Shown here piece after piece: positions 56,606 to 64,000 of a DNA stretch of 64,000 bases; within the stretch, counting starts at the first letter, position 1; each line of letters opens with the position of its first letter. Location: contig NZ_CP089980.1 of the NCBI RefSeq assembly GCF_021389955.1, forward strand, positions 805,501 through 869,500, read 5' to 3'. Position numbers and translations under genes: made by a program. A model generated the notes under the pieces. That model was not told the origin of the DNA, did not search any database, and worked only from the letters and a program-made list of their open reading frames with translations. This stretch comes from Fulvivirga maritima. GTDB lineage: Bacteria > Bacteroidota > Bacteroidia > Cytophagales > Cyclobacteriaceae.

Positions 56606-56650
56606 TTCCCTCCCAGGGGCTAGCCCCTGGGAGGGAATTTTTTATTTTTT
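56606..56650 (+). terminator. Inward-facing terminator at the IS256 left end
   Basis: A near-perfect hairpin with arms TTCCCTCCCAGGGGC and GCCCCTGGGAGGGAA and a TA loop is followed on the plus strand by two T-runs. It would stop transcription entering from the IS4 side, opposite to the transposase gene. A role as a shield against impinging transcription is an inference. Confidence 0.75.
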
Positions 56651-57880
56651 GGTTTGACTGGTTTTTAGTTCCAGTTCCAATCTTCCCTCAAATCTAATGG
56701 CTAATTGCTGCACCGTCAAACCCCAATTCCGCAAAGGTGAAGTCCATTTTTTCTCAATACGTCTGCAAACTAAGTAAACTAATTTCATCAAGGCCATATC
56801 ACTGGTAAATGCTCCCTTACTCTTGGTAACTTTTCTTACTTGTCTATGAAAGCCCTCCACTGGATTTGTAGTGTATATTAACTTTCTTATGGGTTTACTG
56901 TAATCGAAATAAGTGCTAAGTAGTTCCCAGTTATCATTCCAAGATCGTATCACCACAGGATATTTCTTTCCCCATTTTTCTTCCAGTTCTAATAAAGCAG
57001 TCTCTGCCTGATCTTTTGTGTCTGCTTGATAAACTAATTTAAGATCTTGTATAAACACTTTCTGTTCTTTACTGGCTACATATTTCAAGCTATTTCGAAT
57101 CTGATGAACTACACAAAGTTGAACATCTGTTTGTGGGTAGATGGAGTGTATCGCTTCACTAAAACCTTTCAAGTTATCAGTGCAGGCTATCAAAATATCT
57201 TTCAAGCCTCTATTTTGTAGCTCAGTAAGTATCTGAAGCCAAAAATTAGCTCCTTCGCTTTCTGATAGGTACATGCCCAATATCTCCTTGTTGCCCTGCT
57301 TATTGATCCCTAAAATATTATAAAGGGCTTTATGCTTCACCTTACCTTCATCTCGCACCTTGAAATGCATGGCATCTAGCCAAACAATACAATAGACCGA
57401 TTCTAATGGCCTATTTTGCCACTCCTTTACTTTAGGGATCACTCGGTCTGTGATATCACTTAACACCTCTGTTGATATATTTGTGTCATACATCTCCTTG
57501 ATGTGCTCTTGAATATCTCTCAAACTATTACCTAGCCCATACATGGCTATTATTTGCTTCTCAAGATTGTCTGCCAGTATACGCTGGCGTTTCTCTACTA
57601 TTCTTGGCTCAAAGCTGCTATGACGATCTTGAGGAGTATTTATCTCAACGTCTCCTAAACTACTCTTAACTGTTTTCTGGCCTTTGCCATTGCGCTTATT
57701 GCCATGAGAGCGTCCTTTTTCTTCACTGGATAGGTGATCCTCCATTTCTGCTTCCAGAGCTTCTTCTAAGAACTCCTTCAACATGGGGCTGAAAGCCCCA
57801 TCCTTACCAAATAGAGATTCTCCTTTTAAAAATTGTTTAAGTGCTTTTTCCTTTAATTCTTCTTTCTCTTGTTTGTTCAT
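56642..57880 (-). CDS. IS256/mutator-family transposase
   Basis: 412 aa, the usual length of IS256 transposases and apparently intact. Recognisable features are the N-terminal EEALEAEMEDHLSSEEKGRSHGNKRNGKG, the RNGKG/KTVKSSLGDVEINTPQDRHSSFEP block, and the DDE residues: first Asp in VWLDAMHFKVRDEG, second in IACTDNLKGFSEAI, Glu in the NPVEGFHRQVRKVTKSKGAF region. The CVVHQIRNSLKYV motif is also typical. It is transcribed opposite to the IS4-type transposase it interrupts. Confidence 0.95.
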   Translation of the reverse strand: MNKQEKEELKEKALKQFLKGESLFGKDGAFSPMLKEFLEEALEAEMEDHLSSEEKGRSHGNKRNGKGQKTVKSSLGDVEINTPQDRHSSFEPRIVEKRQRILADNLEKQIIAMYGLGNSLRDIQEHIKEMYDTNISTEVLSDITDRVIPKVKEWQNRPLESVYCIVWLDAMHFKVRDEGKVKHKALYNILGINKQGNKEILGMYLSESEGANFWLQILTELQNRGLKDILIACTDNLKGFSEAIHSIYPQTDVQLCVVHQIRNSLKYVASKEQKVFIQDLKLVYQADTKDQAETALLELEEKWGKKYPVVIRSWNDNWELLSTYFDYSKPIRKLIYTTNPVEGFHRQVRKVTKSKGAFTSDMALMKLVYLVCRRIEKKWTSPLRNWGLTVQQLAIRFEGRLELELKTSQTKK

Positions 57881-58367
57881 TGCTCTTTAGTCTAAACATT
57901 ATTTCTTTATATCCAAAGTTTAGACAGAGATGAATTGACAGTCTCACAATAGCGGCCATTTATAAATACCGATGGCAGATAGAGCTTTTATTTAAAAAGC
58001 TGAAGCAGAACTTTCCTCTCAAATATTTTCTGGGGGACAACCAAAATGCTATTGAGATCCAAATTTGGAGTGCCCTGATCTGTCTATTATTGATGGAAGT
58101 AGTCCGAAAACAGATCAAAAAAAGATGGGCCTTCTCTAATATGGTCTCATTGGTAAGGTTTCACTTGATGGCCTATGTTCACCTTACCCGCTTTCTAAAC
58201 AATCCAGACCTAGAACTTCAAAAAACAATATATAAAACCAATCAATACCCTTTATTTAGTCCATAGAGGGCTCACTTTTCCAGATTAGAAGAAAACCACT
58301 TTATTTTTGCTTAGAATCGCTAAAATTTCTTAGACCAGAGTTTAGTCGGACACTAGTGATTAATAAA

Positions 58368-58531
58368 TATAAAACCCTAATCACCACCCTGCCAAGCTCT
58401 TCTTCATTACCGAATTTCCTTTCAAGTTCACTTTTTTTTTCAAAAGTGTAGGATAAAGACAACCTCATATACCGACTAATATCACTGTCAGTATAGACTT
58501 GTTTCACGCCTTTAACTGATAGACATGAAGG
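58368..58531 (-). pseudogene. C-terminal relic of an outer-membrane beta-barrel gene
   Basis: An open stretch on the minus strand encodes VYTDSDISRYMRLSLSYTF, then EKKSELERKFGNEEELGRV. This closely resembles the final strand and charged tail of TonB-receptor-like outer-membrane beta-barrel proteins of Bacteroidota. The frame is closed by a stop at 58532-58534 and nothing upstream continues it, so only the 3' end remains. The IS4-type element inserted just past it, within 10 bp of the TSD. Confidence 0.45.
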
Positions 58532-58589
58532 TTATTCAACAGTATTCAAAACCTGATTTTTTTACTAAAAAATACTAAATTGCCTCCGC

Positions 58590-59507
58590 ATGAGTGAGTG
58601 GAAGAGCAATAACATAAAGGAGTACCAGTTCAATGAGATGCAGCAAATGCGTGGTAAAAAGCCTTCAACAAAAGGCTTACACATTTTGCAGGAGCATAAT
58701 AAAAAGGGAGAAGATGCTGGCTTTATGTTTCCATTTCGCACTGATCACCATGTGGTAATACTGCTACTAAGCGGCAAAGTAAAAGTACAGCTTAACCTTA
58801 CCACCTTCCTCTTAGAACCACACGATTTGATATTAATATCCGGAAGAATGGTTACTCAATCCATAGATTTTTTGGAAGATGCCACGGCTATAATTATTGC
58901 CTTCACTAAAGAATACGCCCTGGAAAATGCTCAGAAAACACAAGCTTTAGAGTCTTTCCAGCTGCTCAGAACTACGATTAGTAAAAAAGTATCTTTAGAT
59001 GCTCGTGAGCTGGAAAACTTTATGGCCCTGACTACCTATCTCAATAACAAAATACAAAATGAACAGGAAGAGCATATAGATGCTAAGATGGTACACGCCT
59101 TCAACCTGCTTTCTTTTGAGCTGAGCGGATTATACGAAAAACACCATCCCTCCATTTCCATTGACTTATCTAGGAAGGAAGAGCTATCGGCCAGTTTTAT
59201 AAAATTATTAGGCAAACACTTTAGAGAAGAGCGAAGTGTGAGCTTTTATGCCAACGCCCTGCATGTTACTTCCGGCCATTTGACTAAAACACTAAAGCAG
59301 GTCTCTGGTAAATCTACCCGGCAGCTTATAGATGAAGCAGTGATACTAGATGCCAAAATACTACTGGCCAAAAGGGCTCTCACAGTGGCTCAAATATCTG
59401 CCGCCCTCAACTTTAACGATCAGTCGTTTTTCGGTAAATTTTTTAAAAAGGAAACCGGCCTCTCACCTTCTGCCTACAGGCAATTGCTCAGTCAATCAGA
59501 AGCTTAA
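58590..59507 (+). CDS. AraC-family transcriptional regulator
   Basis: 305 aa: an N-terminal AraC-type sensor domain (cupin-like; FRTDHHVVILLLSGKVKVQLNLTTFLLEPHDLILISG) and a C-terminal pair of HTH motifs (VSFYANALHVTSGHLTKTLKQVSGKSTRQLI, LTVAQISAALNFNDQSFFGKFFKKETGLSPSAYRQLL). It lies upstream of and in the same direction as an RND adaptor/pump pair (297 bp gap), and is a good candidate for their regulator. No operator was identified in the gap. Confidence 0.92.
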   Translation: MSEWKSNNIKEYQFNEMQQMRGKKPSTKGLHILQEHNKKGEDAGFMFPFRTDHHVVILLLSGKVKVQLNLTTFLLEPHDLILISGRMVTQSIDFLEDATAIIIAFTKEYALENAQKTQALESFQLLRTTISKKVSLDARELENFMALTTYLNNKIQNEQEEHIDAKMVHAFNLLSFELSGLYEKHHPSISIDLSRKEELSASFIKLLGKHFREERSVSFYANALHVTSGHLTKTLKQVSGKSTRQLIDEAVILDAKILLAKRALTVAQISAALNFNDQSFFGKFFKKETGLSPSAYRQLLSQSEA

Positions 59508-59804
59508 GCCCAATACCTTATTTTCACCAAACCTTAGTTATTGAAAATATGAGACAAAACTGCCCTCAATAAAATTAAAAATCTGACTACCAATTACTTA
59601 ACTAAGTAATAAGGCAAGATAACGACAATACCACATTTTCACTCATTAAAGAATAATGCCTGTTTTTCACCAATAGTTGCCTGAATCCAACCTCACTAGA
59701 GAATCGAAATCTACCCACCTTTGCACATTAAATGTTACGAATAAACCGTCTTTAACGGCTGATAGAGTAACTATAACAGGTAATCATAATTAACATTTTC
59801 AAGG

Positions 59805-60869
59805 ATGAAGCTTCAATATTTTTTGAGGAAAAACAACACATTGCGCTATGTGCTTAGCATGGCGACTACCGCATGCTTATTATCATTATGGAGCTGCGGC
59901 AGCGAGCAGGAAAAAGATCAACAAGAAAGTAGCGCCTACAAGGTTTCTGTAGAGAAAGTAACCGGAAGCACTGGCGCTGAAGAGTACGACTACAGCGGCA
60001 ACTTGGAAGCTGACAATAAAGTAGATTTATCTTTCAGCGTAAGCGGGCGTGTAGTTTCAGTAAATGTAGAAGAAGGTCAGCATGTAAAAAAAGGCAGCTT
60101 ATTGGCCTCTATTGAGCAAACCAGGTATAGAAGTGCTTTTGAAATTGCTGAAGCCAACTACACTAAAGCAGCTGATAATTTTAAAAGAAACGAAGAATTA
60201 CACAAAAAAGGAAGCTTACCAGAAAGAGACTTTATAGCCTCTCAGGCTGACCTGGCTCAGGCCAAAGCTAACAAAGACTTAGCAGCAAAAGACCTGGCTG
60301 ACACCAGACTAGTAGCCCCTTTTACAGGTGTAATCACTAATAAAATAACAGAAAAAGGCGCTATTATGGCCCCCGGAAGCCCAGCTTTCACCTTAACAAA
60401 AACAGATGTTATGTACGCCACTGCATCTATTGCAGAAGGAGACATTGCTCATGTATCTACTGGTGATTCTGTAGAAGTAACAATACCCGCTTTAAATGCA
60501 AAAATAGCAGGCACAGTTAATATCATTAACCCGCAAGCCGATAATTACTCAAGAACATTTGAAGTAAAAGTAAGACTGGCTAATGAAGATGGAGCCATCC
60601 TTCCCGGAATGCTAGCTCAGCTACACATTAATACCGGAGTAAAACAAAACCGAATTACTATACCTACTACCTGCATTCTTAAAGACACTGACAATATCGC
60701 ATATGTGTTTTTAGCGCAGCCAGACCATACTGCTATTAAAAAGAGAATCAACATCTCAAGAGCAACAGGATTGAACAAGGTAATCATATCCTCAGGTCTT
60801 AATGAAGGTGATCTGCTTATAGTAGAAGGCCAATCTAAACTAGTTGATGGAAGCCCCATCCAATATTAA
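59805..60869 (+). CDS. RND efflux periplasmic adaptor (second system)
   Basis: 354 aa, lipoprotein (lipobox LWSCGS). MFP features: split lipoyl motif (VDLSFSVSGRVVSVNVEEGQHVKKGSLLASI and TRLVAPFTGVITNKITEKGAIMAPG), helical hairpin rich in Ala (AEANYTKAADNFKRNEELHKKGSLPERDFIASQADLAQ in pieces), and beta-barrel DSVEVTIPALNAKIAG. It is followed 37 bp later by its pump gene and differs clearly from the adaptor at 37031. It connects the pump to a TolC-type channel, which is not in the visible window. Confidence 0.93.
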   Translation: MKLQYFLRKNNTLRYVLSMATTACLLSLWSCGSEQEKDQQESSAYKVSVEKVTGSTGAEEYDYSGNLEADNKVDLSFSVSGRVVSVNVEEGQHVKKGSLLASIEQTRYRSAFEIAEANYTKAADNFKRNEELHKKGSLPERDFIASQADLAQAKANKDLAAKDLADTRLVAPFTGVITNKITEKGAIMAPGSPAFTLTKTDVMYATASIAEGDIAHVSTGDSVEVTIPALNAKIAGTVNIINPQADNYSRTFEVKVRLANEDGAILPGMLAQLHINTGVKQNRITIPTTCILKDTDNIAYVFLAQPDHTAIKKRINISRATGLNKVIISSGLNEGDLLIVEGQSKLVDGSPIQY

Positions 60870-60906
60870 TGCATTGAAATTTTAAAAATTCTAACTGGAA
60901 TTTGAT

Positions 60907-63900
60907 ATGACAAAAAGAAGAAATATGCATTACCTGGAAGCGGCTATGAAGCACAACCAGGTAGTGAAAGTAGTAACGGCACTGCTACTAATATTTGGCA
61001 TCTACTCTCTGCTCAATATGCCGAGGAGTGAAGACCCGGATATAGTAATGCCAACAGCCATGATATATGCTTTTTACCCCGGCGCAGATGAGCATCAGGT
61101 AGAAAAAGAAGTAACGGATAAGATAGAAGAATACCTGTTTTCATTTGAAGAGGTAAAAAAGGCCAAAACAAAATCTGAGACAAGAGAAGGCCAGACTTTC
61201 GTAACAGTAGAAATATATTCTTCAGTAAAAAACAGAAAGCAGTTTTGGCACACCTTGCAGCTGGACATGAACGCCAACTTACTACCTAACTTACCTCAAG
61301 GAGTAATTGGACCGTTTGTTAACAGTAACTTTAGTGATGTTACAGCCATGATACTTTCCGTTTCATCATCTGAACGTTCTTATTCTGAAATTGAGGACTA
61401 TGTAGACAAATTAGATGATGGCTTAAAAGTAATCCCCACTGTATCTAAGATCAACCGAAGCGGTGAGCAGCAGCGACAGGTTTACATCAGTGTAAATGAT
61501 GAAAAGCTGCGCCAATATGGTTTTGACATGGGTCTTGTTATCAATAAACTACAAGAGGCCAATGTAACGCAGTACACCGGAGAGCTTAACATGGGCTCCA
61601 ATGCGCTTATCCCTGTTTATAGCTCTGGCCGTTTTCAGTCTGAGCAAGAAATTGCCAACCAGATTATATACACTACTCCGGAAGGTGTGGTAGTACGCCT
61701 AAAAGATGTGGCTACTATAGAGCGTCGTTTTGAAGAAAAAGAGGCTTATGTACGTGTAGGCGAAGAGCAAGCGATGGTACTATCCATTAACATGCTTCCG
61801 GGCAATAATATTGTAGCTTTTGGAGAAACGGTACAAGAGAAAGTAGAAGAAATTCAGGCCAGCTTCCCGCCTGACATTCATATTAAAACCATTGTAAATC
61901 AGCCTGAGATAGTAGATGAAAGTATCGCTCACTTCATGCTTGAGTTCGGTATGGCCATTGCCTCAGTTATTATTGTGGTAATGCTATTATTACCTTTCCG
62001 TGTAGCAGCAGTAGCCTCTATTACAGCACCTATCTCTATTATAGTCACTTTTGGACTTATGAACATGGTAGGCCTTTACCTGCACCAGGTTACGCTTTCC
62101 GGTTTAATTATAGTACTGGGTATGGTGGTAGATGATGCCATAGTAGTAGTAGATAATTATATAGAAAAACTAGATGAAGGAGTACGCCCATGGACTGCCG
62201 CCTGGACTTCGGCCAAGCAGCTTTCAATACCTATTTTCACCGCAACTATTGCTATTATCTTCGCCTTCGCACCTTTAGCCATTTTCATGGATGGAGTAGC
62301 TCAGGATTTCATGTCTTCATTACCCGTAGCTATTGGGTTAGCACTATGCACATCTCTGATTGTAGCGCTGTTTTTCACTCCATTTACTTGCTATGTCTTC
62401 ATAAAAACAGGCCTTAAGCATAAAATGAAAGAGCGTAAGAAAAGAAGAAAGAGCCTGCTGGATCATATGCAACAGCTGTTTGATAAATGTATAGAGCTAG
62501 CATTTCGTTGGCCTAAAGTAACACTAGGATTCGGCGTTTTGTCTATCATCTGCGCCTTTATGGTGGCAGGTAATGTTCAGGAAAAATTCTTCCCTAAAAG
62601 TGAAAGAAACCAGTTTAACCTGGAGGTTCGTTTACCGGTAGGTGCCACCCTTGCTCGCACCGAAGAAGCGGTAAAGGAATTAGAAGCCATCCTAAAGAAA
62701 GAAGAAAGGATTACTGATATCACCAGCTTTGTAGGTATGAGTTCGCCTCGTTTTCACACGGCCTATGCTCCTGAGACGCCACGAAGAAACTATGCTCAGA
62801 TTTTCATTACCACCATCAGCAATGATGCTGCCGATGACCTGGCTAATGAATACCTTGAAAAGTTCAAGCACTTTTTGCCCGACGGAGACATTCAGGTGAA
62901 ACAGCTCAGTCTGCAAGAAGGTGCTCCTATTGCCGTTCGTGTATTTGGTGAAGATGATAATGATCTGAAAAAAGTAGCCTTAAAGGTGAAAGATATTCTG
63001 GAAAACACGGAAGGCACTAATTATATCCGTCTGGATGCAGAAAATGATTATCTGGGCGTGAAGCTAAATATAGATGAAGACAGAGCGGCTCGCCTTGGCG
63101 TTAGTAATGCGGCCATTACCCAGGCCTTAGGTGCTGGACTAAAAGGTTATGCAGTATCTACCATGTGGGAAGCGGATAAGCCTGTCGATATTTTTGTGCG
63201 TTATGACTCGGTAAGCCGTAAAGATTTCGATGCCCTGGCCAACCTGCATATTTCTTCTGCCTATGGACAAAAAGTGCCATTGAAAGATGTTGCCAGCCTG
63301 GATATGTCATGGCACACCGGCATGATAGCCCACAGAAACGGATTAAAAGCACTATCTGTACTATCAGAAGCGCAGTTAGAAAGAACACCGGCCAGTATAC
63401 TTAGAGACATCACTCCTAAAATTGATGCCTTAGAATTGCCAGCAGGAGTGCACATTGAGTACGGTGGTGATGCAGAATCTACCAGAGACAACCAACCTAA
63501 TATGATGACTTCATTAGGTGTGAGTTTAATACTTATTTTCCTGACATTACTATTCCAGTTTAAGAACCTGGGTAAAAGCTTGATTGTGCTCAGCACCTTC
63601 CCGCTTAGCCTTTTAGGAGCCTTCACCGGATTATACATTACAGGAAATCCTTTAGGAATGACAGCTTTCATGGGTATTATCAGTCTTATTGGTATAGTGG
63701 TGAGAAACGGAATTATACTGGTAGATTATACTGATGAGCTAATCCTTGATCATGGATATAAGATTAAAGCTGCAGCATTGGCCGCTTCAAAACGTAGGAT
63801 GAGACCTATATTCCTTACCTCCGGAGCAGCAGCCGTGGGGGTAATACCTATGATACTGAGCAAATCTCCTATGTGGGCTCCACTAGGTAGTGTGCTAGCT

Positions 63901-64000
63901 TTTGGCTTATTAGTTTCTATGGTGCTCACCTTGTTTGTAGTACCTGTTCTTTACAGTCTTTTCATTAAGCCTTCAAAACCAGCTGAATTTGATCAGCCTG
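60907..64000 (+). CDS. RND efflux permease (3' end outside window)
   Basis: Inner-membrane RND pump, at least 1031 residues visible and open at the right edge. The start ATG 60907 begins MTKRRNMHYLEAAMKHNQVVKVVTALLLIF. Signatures are NMPRSEDPDIVMPTAMIYAFYPGA, TM4 with the proton-relay pair in IIVLGMVVDDAIVVVDNYIEK, and the late motif MGIISLIGIVVRNGIILVDYTDEL. It belongs to a group distinct from the AcrB-like pump at 38142 (its substrate loop lacks the AcrB YPQIAP start). It forms a unit with the AraC gene and adaptor. Substrate unknown. Confidence 0.95.
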   Translation, partial: MTKRRNMHYLEAAMKHNQVVKVVTALLLIFGIYSLLNMPRSEDPDIVMPTAMIYAFYPGADEHQVEKEVTDKIEEYLFSFEEVKKAKTKSETREGQTFVTVEIYSSVKNRKQFWHTLQLDMNANLLPNLPQGVIGPFVNSNFSDVTAMILSVSSSERSYSEIEDYVDKLDDGLKVIPTVSKINRSGEQQRQVYISVNDEKLRQYGFDMGLVINKLQEANVTQYTGELNMGSNALIPVYSSGRFQSEQEIANQIIYTTPEGVVVRLKDVATIERRFEEKEAYVRVGEEQAMVLSINMLPGNNIVAFGETVQEKVEEIQASFPPDIHIKTIVNQPEIVDESIAHFMLEFGMAIASVIIVVMLLLPFRVAAVASITAPISIIVTFGLMNMVGLYLHQVTLSGLIIVLGMVVDDAIVVVDNYIEKLDEGVRPWTAAWTSAKQLSIPIFTATIAIIFAFAPLAIFMDGVAQDFMSSLPVAIGLALCTSLIVALFFTPFTCYVFIKTGLKHKMKERKKRRKSLLDHMQQLFDKCIELAFRWPKVTLGFGVLSIICAFMVAGNVQEKFFPKSERNQFNLEVRLPVGATLARTEEAVKELEAILKKEERITDITSFVGMSSPRFHTAYAPETPRRNYAQIFITTISNDAADDLANEYLEKFKHFLPDGDIQVKQLSLQEGAPIAVRVFGEDDNDLKKVALKVKDILENTEGTNYIRLDAENDYLGVKLNIDEDRAARLGVSNAAITQALGAGLKGYAVSTMWEADKPVDIFVRYDSVSRKDFDALANLHISSAYGQKVPLKDVASLDMSWHTGMIAHRNGLKALSVLSEAQLERTPASILRDITPKIDALELPAGVHIEYGGDAESTRDNQPNMMTSLGVSLILIFLTLLFQFKNLGKSLIVLSTFPLSLLGAFTGLYITGNPLGMTAFMGIISLIGIVVRNGIILVDYTDELILDHGYKIKAAALAASKRRMRPIFLTSGAAAVGVIPMILSKSPMWAPLGSVLAFGLLVSMVLTLFVVPVLYSLFIKPSKPAEFDQP

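Larger units (their letters stand above)
56580..57945 (-). mobile_element. IS256-family-type insertion sequence
   Basis: 1366-bp element inside the IS4-type transposase gene. Its ~24-bp imperfect terminal inverted repeats share TCATCTCTGTCT at their inner ends (left begins GGGAGTG, right in reverse complement begins GAGACTG). It is flanked by an exact 8-bp duplication ACAATAGC (56572-56579 and 57946-57953). The intact mutator-type transposase and perfect duplications point to a recent insertion. Confidence 0.88.
55687..58266 (+). pseudogene. IS4-type transposase split by IS256-type insertion
   Basis: DDE transposase reading frame in two pieces, 55687-56579 and 57954-58266. Joining them across a single copy of the duplicated ACAATAGC restores one frame (about 400 aa) ending at TAG 58264-58266. 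Catalytic features are present: first Asp in LYIVDSTIISLF, second Asp in YVVMDKGYIDYRQ, and the IS4 YREK signature in the distal piece (IYKYRWQIELLFKKLKQ). As it stands, the frame reads on into the inserted element and stops at 56697, giving a truncated 336-aa product without the catalytic Glu. It should therefore be inactive. Confidence 0.9.
55594..58358 (+). mobile_element. IS4-family-type insertion sequence, interrupted by an IS256-type element
   Basis: The ends are inverted repeats: the left starts CACTAGTGTCCGAG and the right end read in reverse complement starts CACTAGTGTCCGAC. The element is flanked by an exact 9-bp target duplication ATTAATAAA (55585-55593 and 58359-58367). The transposase on the plus strand is of the DDE type with a DUF4372-like N-terminus. 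Without the inserted 1366-bp element and its 8-bp duplication, the original IS would be 1391 bp. Confidence 0.88.

Noticed and set aside
1-64000. CRISPR array or phage-defence island
   Set aside because: No regularly spaced repeat-spacer structure and no cas, restriction or toxin-antitoxin genes were seen.

Overview
The window looks like a chromosomal piece from a free-living, polysaccharide-degrading member of the Bacteroidota, most likely a marine or soil Cytophagales-type organism. Six large secreted proteins end in a type IX secretion (T9SS) sorting domain with a YPNP-like motif. There are TonB-dependent uptake, BACON, PKD, SprB and GEVED domains, a propeller/Y_Y_Y regulator and RND pumps. 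One Bacteroidota-type promoter (TTTG-N19-TAnnTTTG) is visible. No species is claimed.

Layout. (1) 1-11.7 kb, minus strand: a saccharolytic operon running FGE-type maturase, sulfatase, TonB-dependent receptor without a SusD partner, nucleoside-hydrolase-like protein, 62-aa exported peptide, GH3, alpha/beta esterase, second GH3 (cut by the window edge). A divergent NUDIX-HTH regulator of the NrtR/AraR type sits at 11.86 kb, and the gap between them holds three inverted repeats. (2) 12.7-17.7 kb: two T9SS-exported adhesin-like proteins. (3) 17.8-18.06 kb: a promoter, a tRNA-like RNA with a very long variable region, and a terminator. (4) 18.1-22.7 kb: a secreted unknown protein and phosphoenolpyruvate carboxylase. 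(5) 22.9-35.9 kb: a cellulose/xyloglucan locus. It has a membrane-spanning regulator built like a hybrid two-component system but with no kinase and a receiver that cannot be phosphorylated, then three exact direct repeats 19 bp apart, a 9-codon leader ORF coupled to a GH5 cellulase, a GH48 cellobiohydrolase, and a convergent GH74 xyloglucanase. All three enzymes have T9SS sorting domains, and GH5 and GH48 share an unassigned 77-residue module.

(6) 36.4-42.8 kb: a small exported unknown and a complete RND tripartite pump. (7) 43-52.4 kb: FtsX/MacB-type permease, small membrane protein, LRR protein, serine hydrolase lipoprotein, and a large secreted LRR/T9SS protein. (8) 52.5-55.4 kb: maltose O-acetyltransferase family protein, a tandem cupin pair plus a tautomerase, and a secreted unknown. 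(9) 55.6-58.4 kb: an IS4-type element with a 9-bp target duplication, itself split by an IS256-type element with an 8-bp duplication. (10) 58.4-64 kb: a relic of an outer-membrane barrel gene, an AraC regulator, and a second RND adaptor/pump cut by the right edge.

How the parts fit. In the 23-36 kb locus, extracellular endo- (GH5), processive (GH48) and xyloglucan-cleaving (GH74) enzymes would be delivered through T9SS. The kinase-less propeller protein could sense oligosaccharides in the periplasm and bind the direct repeats ahead of GH5. The GH3 enzymes and esterase at the left end could finish oligosaccharide breakdown. The strongest candidates for something undescribed are this one-component version of an HTCS with its direct-repeat operator and coupled leader ORF, the shared module in GH5/GH48, and the tRNA-like RNA. 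All functions are read from sequence patterns; no search was run.
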